Shown one piece after another: positions 34,433 to 37,886 of a stretch of DNA of 37,886 nucleotides; the first letter of the stretch is position 1, and every line of letters starts with the position of its first letter. Under the pieces are notes generated by a model that was not told where the DNA came from, searched no databases, and was given only the letters and a program-made list of their open reading frames with translations. Source of the DNA: Rathayibacter rhapontici (GTDB lineage Bacteria; Actinomycetota; Actinomycetes; Actinomycetales; Microbacteriaceae). Location: the NCBI RefSeq assembly GCF_001995175.1, contig NZ_MUKN01000038.1, positions 1 through 37,886 of the forward strand, in the 5' to 3' direction. Both the position numbers and the translations under genes were made by a program.

Positions 34433-34435
34433 CGT
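34430..34435 (+). promoter_or_regulatory. -10 hexamer of the SRAP gene formed by the eamA stop codon
   Basis: TAGCGT begins with the eamA stop TAG and lies 7 bases before ATG 34443, so the SRAP gene has its own leaderless start built into the preceding stop. Confidence 0.5.
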
Positions 34436-34442
34436 TCCTCCC

Positions 34443-35138
34443 ATGTGCGGCCGCTTCGCGATGGACTCCGAGACCGATGAGCTGATCCGGGAGTTCGTCG
34501 CCGCGGGCGGCAGGGCCGCCGACTGGGCGCCCGACTTCAGCGTCGCACCCACCGACTCCGCGCCCATCGTGCGCGAGCGCCGTCACGACGACGCGGTGGA
34601 GCGCGGGATCGAGCTGGCCTCGTGGGGCTTCACGCCCTCGTGGGCCAAGGGCAAGGGGCCGTCGCCGATCAACGCCCGACTCGAGACGGTCGCCACGAAC
34701 GGCCTGTTCCGCGGGGCCTTCGCGAAGCAGCGGGCGATCGTCCCGATGCGCGGCTACTACGAGTGGCAGACGCTCGCCGACGGCAAGCAGCCCTGGTTCC
34801 TGCACGGCGAGGAGCCGATCCTCGCGGCCGCCGGTCTCTACACGGCGAAGAAGGACGGCGAGGCCTGGCGGGTGTCGTTCACGATCATCACCCGCGAGGC
34901 TCGCGACGCCTCGGGCGAGGTGCACGACCGGATGCCCGTCTTCCTCACCCACGAGGTCCGCGACGCGTGGCTGTCGCCCGAGCCCCTCGACTCCGCGGAG
35001 GAGATGCTCGCGACGCTCGACGGCGCCTCGGCCGCGATGGCCTCGACCATCACGGCGTACCCGGTCGACCGGCGCGTCAACAACTCGCGCACGGTCGATC
35101 GGCACGACCCGTCGGTCCTGGAGCCGGTGCAGCTCTAG
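34443..35138 (+). CDS. SOS response-associated peptidase family protein (SRAP/YedK-like)
   Basis: This 231-residue protein belongs to the HMCES/YedK family, which crosslinks through Cys2 to abasic sites in single-stranded DNA and protects them. The key residues are present: Cys2 (MCGRF), Asn77 and Arg79 (INARLET), Glu107 (RGYYEW) and His161 (EVHDRMPVFL). WGFTPSW and the C-terminal VDRRVNNSR are also typical. There is no Shine-Dalgarno; the start lies 7 bases from TAGCGT. No LexA box was identified, so SOS control is not shown. Confidence 0.92.
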   Translation: MCGRFAMDSETDELIREFVAAGGRAADWAPDFSVAPTDSAPIVRERRHDDAVERGIELASWGFTPSWAKGKGPSPINARLETVATNGLFRGAFAKQRAIVPMRGYYEWQTLADGKQPWFLHGEEPILAAAGLYTAKKDGEAWRVSFTIITREARDASGEVHDRMPVFLTHEVRDAWLSPEPLDSAEEMLATLDGASAAMASTITAYPVDRRVNNSRTVDRHDPSVLEPVQL

Positions 35139-35227
35139 CCCCGACGGGGTCGTGCCGTCAGGCGTCTAGGCTGTCGCGGCACGCCCCCGCGGCGGAGCCG
35201 CTGAGAGCGCTGCCGCGGCATGCCGAA

Positions 35228-35548
35228 TCATGCCGTTCCGGCATGCCCCGGGAACGGCTTGCCGTTCAGGTGCACCTCGCCCGGCGGCACCTCGACGTCT
35301 CCGACGTCGTCCGGTCCGCCCGTGCCGGGCACCGTTTTCACTTCGGCCTCGCCCGAGACCTCGGTCGCGCTCGCGTCCGGGGCGCTGTCCTGCTTCGCCG
35401 CGGTCTCGCGCTCGCTGCCGGGCGACTCCGTCATGTCCTTCTCGATCGTCTCGCTCTCGCTCGACGTGGGCGCCGCGGCGCCGTCGGGCTTGCCGATGGT
35501 CGAGCCCTGGTCCTCGAGAGTCGATCCCTGATCCGCGTGGTCCGTCAT
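35228..35548 (-). CDS. Acidic low-complexity protein
   Basis: This 106-residue hydrophilic protein starts MTDHADQGSTLEDQGSTIGK and includes two DQGST repeats, then Ser/Glu-rich sequence, ending VEVPPGEVHLNGKPFPGHAG. It has no membrane span and I know no domain. ATG 35548 follows GGAGGGA at 7 bases, and a TAGCGT -10 lies at 35576-35581 (minus). A hairpin (GCCGTTCC/GGAACGGC, 35232-35258) overlaps its last codons and may end transcription. Confidence 0.62.
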   Translation of the reverse strand: MTDHADQGSTLEDQGSTIGKPDGAAAPTSSESETIEKDMTESPGSERETAAKQDSAPDASATEVSGEAEVKTVPGTGGPDDVGDVEVPPGEVHLNGKPFPGHAGTA

Positions 35549-35575
35549 GTCTGTTCCCTCCGTTGGAATGCCTCC

Positions 35576-35581
35576 ACGCTA
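35576..35581 (-). promoter_or_regulatory. -10 hexamer of the acidic protein gene
   Basis: TAGCGT on the minus strand lies 27 bases before ATG 35548, leaving room for its GGAGGGA Shine-Dalgarno. Confidence 0.45.
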
Positions 35582-35652
35582 CGTGCGCCCCAGAGGTGGG
35601 ACACCCGCTTGACAGCGGCCCTCGGCCCCTACGGAGGGGCCGCTCGACGTAC

Positions 35653-35658
35653 TACCCT
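35653..35658 (+). promoter_or_regulatory. Possible -10 hexamer of the Ser/Thr kinase gene
   Basis: TACCCT lies 65 bases before GTG 35724. Just upstream a GC-rich hairpin (GGCCCC-TACGGA-GGGGCC, 35624-35641) occupies the -35 region. The assignment is tentative. Confidence 0.35.
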
Positions 35659-35723
35659 GGAGCGACGGTCGCACCGGGGGGCGCGGCACACGCCGCAGCA
35701 CCCACCGCGCGAGGAGGAACCCC

Positions 35724-36974
35724 GTGTCATCGCACCGGACGGGCGAGACCCGAGTCATCGGCTCGACGGTCGGCGACCGCTACACGATCGAGGAGCTGAT
35801 CGGCCGGGGCGGCATGGCGACCGTCTACCGGGCCCGCGACGAGATCCTCGGCCGCTCGGTGGCTCTGAAGATGTTCGCGGCCGGCATCGACGACGCGCAG
35901 GACCTGCAGCGCAAGTCCTCCGAGATCCGCCTGCTCGCGGCCCTCAACCACCCCGCCCTGGTCACGCTGTACGACGCGCACGACGGCGGCGACGACACCG
36001 GCGGCCAGGCCTACATGGTCATGGAGCTCGCCGAGGGGCCGAGCCTCTCGGAGCGGCTCGCCTCGGGGCCCGTCGCCCCCAACGACGTCGCGTCGATGGC
36101 CGCCGATCTCGGCGAGGCCCTGCACACGGTGCACGCGGCCGGAGTCGTCCACCGCGACGTGAAGCCGTCGAACGTCCTGCTCGTGCCGAGTCCGCTGACC
36201 AGCCGCGAGTTCCGGCCCAAGCTCGCCGACTTCGGCATCGCCTACCTCATCGACGCGACCCGGATCACCTCGCCGGGCACCCTCATCGGCACGGCCGCGT
36301 ACCTCAGCCCCGAGCAGGCGCACGGCGATCCGCTGACCGCCGCGAGCGACATCTACTCCCTCGGCCTGGTGCTGCTCGAGTCGCTGACCGGCAAGCGCCC
36401 GTTCACGGGCTCGGCGATCGAGGTGACCCTCGCGCGGCTGCTGCGCGACCCCGAGGTGTCGGCGTCGCTGGGCAGCGGCTGGTCCGCGCTGCTGGGCTCG
36501 ATGACGCAGCGCGAGCCGGAGGAGCGCCCGTCGGCCCTCGAGGTCGCCGAGTCCGCCCGCAAGCTGATCGACCCGCGACGCGACGGACCGCCGACGGCGA
36601 TCGTCGTGCCCGACGTGCCCCTCACGGCTGCCCGCACCCAGCTGCTCGACGCGACCGCCGACGCGACGGCCGTGTACCCCCTGCCCGAGCACGGCACCGC
36701 GGCGACCACCGTGCTGCCGGCCGAGGTGGAGCCGGCTCCCGCGGTCGGTCCCGCCCCGGTCGCCCCCGCCACCGCGACGACCACCCTCCGGCGTGAGCCG
36801 GAGCGCCGTCGCGGACCGAACCCGTGGCTGCTCGTGCTGGTCCTCGCGCTCGTCGCGATCGCGGTGGGCCTCGCCGTCGTCCTGCTCGGCGGGGACCAGC
36901 AGACGCCGCTGCCCGCCGTCGACGGCGAGCTCGGCGAGCACCTGCAGCGCCTGCGCGAGAGCATCCGCTCGTGA
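35724..36974 (+). CDS. Membrane-anchored Ser/Thr protein kinase (PknB-like)
   Basis: This 416-residue protein has a Hanks-type kinase domain: glycine loop IGRGGMATV (26-34), Lys49, Glu67, HRDVKPSN (143-150), DFG (169-171) and SPEQ (195-198). All catalytic residues are present. A Pro/Ala/Thr-rich juxtamembrane linker (about 285-360) follows, then one span (about 366-388) and only about 28 external residues, without PASTA repeats. It would phosphorylate Ser/Thr on targets not known here. GTG 35724 follows AGGAGG at 8 bases. Its TGA overlaps the next GTG. Confidence 0.92.
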   Translation: MSSHRTGETRVIGSTVGDRYTIEELIGRGGMATVYRARDEILGRSVALKMFAAGIDDAQDLQRKSSEIRLLAALNHPALVTLYDAHDGGDDTGGQAYMVMELAEGPSLSERLASGPVAPNDVASMAADLGEALHTVHAAGVVHRDVKPSNVLLVPSPLTSREFRPKLADFGIAYLIDATRITSPGTLIGTAAYLSPEQAHGDPLTAASDIYSLGLVLLESLTGKRPFTGSAIEVTLARLLRDPEVSASLGSGWSALLGSMTQREPEERPSALEVAESARKLIDPRRDGPPTAIVVPDVPLTAARTQLLDATADATAVYPLPEHGTAATTVLPAEVEPAPAVGPAPVAPATATTTLRREPERRRGPNPWLLVLVLALVAIAVGLAVVLLGGDQQTPLPAVDGELGEHLQRLRESIRS

Positions 36975-37639
36975 TCGCGCGACGCGCCTGGCCGGCCGCA
37001 GTCGTGACGGCGGTCCTCCTGCTCTCGGGATGCTCCGCCGCCGACCCGTCGATCGACGACGCCACTGCGCAGACCCTCGACGATGCGGTCGTCGCGGTCG
37101 CGGAGCGCGCCTCCGTCGACGACTTCGCCGGCGCCCTCACCGAGCTCGAGGCCCTGCAGGCCGCCCTCGCCGCGGCCCTGACGTCGGGAACCGTGACCCA
37201 GGAGCGGGCCGCATCGATCCAGGCCGAGGCGGACGTGGTGCGGGCTGACCTCGAGGCGGCGATCGCGGCCGGTGAGGCTCCGGAGCCCGCTCCCGTCGAG
37301 ACCGAGGAGGCTCCGGTTCCCGAGGAGCCCGTCGAGGAGACCCCCGTGGAGGAGGAGCCGGTCGAGGAGGCCCCCGTCGAGGAGACGCCGGCGCCGGTCG
37401 AGACCGAGGAGGAGGAGCCCGCTCCGAGTCCCGAGGAGACGGCGCCCGTCGAGGAGGACTCCCCGGAGCCGGACCCGGAGCCCGAACCCGAGCCGGAGCA
37501 GACCGAGCCGGCCGAGGAGGCCCCGGCTAACGGGAACAGCGGCAACGCCGGCACGGGCGGCAACGGCAACGGCAACGGGAACCCCGGGAACTCGGGCAAC
37601 GGCTCCGGCAACCCCGGCAACGGCTCCGGGAACGGCTGA
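36971..37639 (+). CDS. Lipoprotein with acidic Pro-Glu and Gly-Asn repeat tail
   Basis: This 222-residue precursor has a signal MIARRAWPAAVVTAVLLLSG and a lipobox LSGC, so it should be a surface lipoprotein. A helical segment (DDATAQTLDDAVVAVAERAS through QERAASIQAEADVVRADLEA) precedes Pro-Val-Glu-Glu-type repeats (about 97-180), then a Gly/Asn-rich tail. The repeats suggest an extended spacer in the cell wall. GTG 36971 overlaps the kinase TGA, so it may sense for, or be a target of, the kinase. This link is inferred. Confidence 0.78.
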   Translation: MIARRAWPAAVVTAVLLLSGCSAADPSIDDATAQTLDDAVVAVAERASVDDFAGALTELEALQAALAAALTSGTVTQERAASIQAEADVVRADLEAAIAAGEAPEPAPVETEEAPVPEEPVEETPVEEEPVEEAPVEETPAPVETEEEEPAPSPEETAPVEEDSPEPDPEPEPEPEQTEPAEEAPANGNSGNAGTGGNGNGNGNPGNSGNGSGNPGNGSGNG

Positions 37640-37659
37640 CCCGCCCCCGACCCCGGTCG

Positions 37660-37886
37660 TCAGTCGTTCGTCGCGACCACCGCGAAGTCGGCGTCGAGGT
37701 CGACGTCCACGTCCGTGCCGTCCTCGCGGGTGACCTCCAGATCGAAGGCGTGGTCGGCGTCGTCGCTGCGCTCCGCTTCGGTCACCGTGCCGCCGCCGAC
37801 CGCCGCGAGGGCCGCCTCGGAGGCGCGCGCCAGGTCGTCGCCCGTCAGGTCGTCGGGGTCGACGGCTCCGGAGGCGGGCCGTCGAC
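37660..37886 (-). CDS. C-terminus of a PepSY domain protein (partial)
   Basis: The minus strand is open from the window edge to TGA 37662-37660, about 75 codons. It contains DDLARASEAALAAVGGGTVT, then DHAFDLEVTREDGTDVDVDL and DADFAVVATND at the end. The helix followed by A-x-x-A-V/G-G-G-T-V, then a strand pair with E-V-x-x-x-D-G, fits a PepSY-like domain. These are usually extracellular and often linked to lipoproteins or sensor systems. The N-terminus is outside the window. Confidence 0.7.
   Translation of the reverse strand, partial: RRPASGAVDPDDLTGDDLARASEAALAAVGGGTVTEAERSDDADHAFDLEVTREDGTDVDVDLDADFAVVATND

Overview
This is a very GC-rich (roughly 70 percent) bacterial chromosome segment with tightly packed genes, GTG and ATG starts, many 1- or 4-base start/stop overlaps, and TANNNT-type -10 hexamers that often lie only 6-7 bases before the start codon (leaderless mRNAs). 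These traits, with DUF7882-, DUF6458- and DUF2945-like small proteins, suggest an actinobacterium of the family Microbacteriaceae (a Rathayibacter/Curtobacterium-like organism). The genus is inference. I see no rRNA, tRNA, CRISPR array, prophage or transposase. This looks like ordinary chromosome with some accessory pieces.

Layout. 1-3.6 kb: start of an exported protein (minus), TSUP permease, MBL-fold hydrolase, small membrane protein, MFS transporter, then a 16-bp-stem terminator. 3.6-7.8 kb: septum-formation-like lipoprotein, frameshifted pyruvate oxidase poxB with an overlapping lipocalin-like gene, divergent HxlR regulator and SDR oxidoreductase around a small palindrome. 7.8-9.5 kb: MarR-MFS efflux operon with an inverted repeat over the marR start codon. 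9.5-12.7 kb: putrescine oxidase and aldehyde dehydrogenase, bracketed by mosaic palindromic (BIME-like) repeats. 12.8-14.5 kb: HicA/HicB-type toxin-antitoxin pair and a zinc-ribbon HExxH metallopeptidase. 14.5-18.5 kb (minus): zinc-independent MDR reductase, frameshifted glycogen debranching enzyme glgX, an unknown protein and a DUF2945 protein. 18.5-20.8 kb: a 151-base compound palindrome, an acidic protein, an unknown 231-residue protein, DUF7882 protein and a cold-shock protein. 21.5-24.6 kb: translationally coupled histidine kinase, kinase-like membrane protein and LuxR-type response regulator. 24.6-28.4 kb: AI-2E-type permease, a Tat-exported protein with an unusual leader, frameshifted diacylglycerol kinase, small acidic protein. 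28.0-31.0 kb: DoxX-like protein, degenerate alpha/beta hydrolase, 20-bp tandem repeats, winged-helix regulator, small proteins, PPOX-fold protein. 31.1-37.9 kb: EEP-fold protein, YjdF-like membrane protein, LysR regulator with divergent frameshifted EamA exporter, SRAP/YedK DNA-protein crosslink protein, acidic protein, membrane Ser/Thr kinase coupled to a lipoprotein, and the end of a PepSY protein.

The most unusual element is the leader of the Tat-exported protein (promoter at 25949-25978, gene at 26209). Four consecutive stem-loops with unrelated stems all display the same ACCCGAA loop. The four loops are spaced by multiples of three and lie in one frame of a possible 62-codon upstream ORF. 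I do not recognise it as any known RNA family.

A caution on quality: four otherwise intact genes (poxB, glgX, diacylglycerol kinase, EamA), and probably the start of a MarR-like gene, each carry one short frame break. Each is explained by loss of one or two bases. This pattern fits deletion-type sequence errors at least as well as real gene decay.
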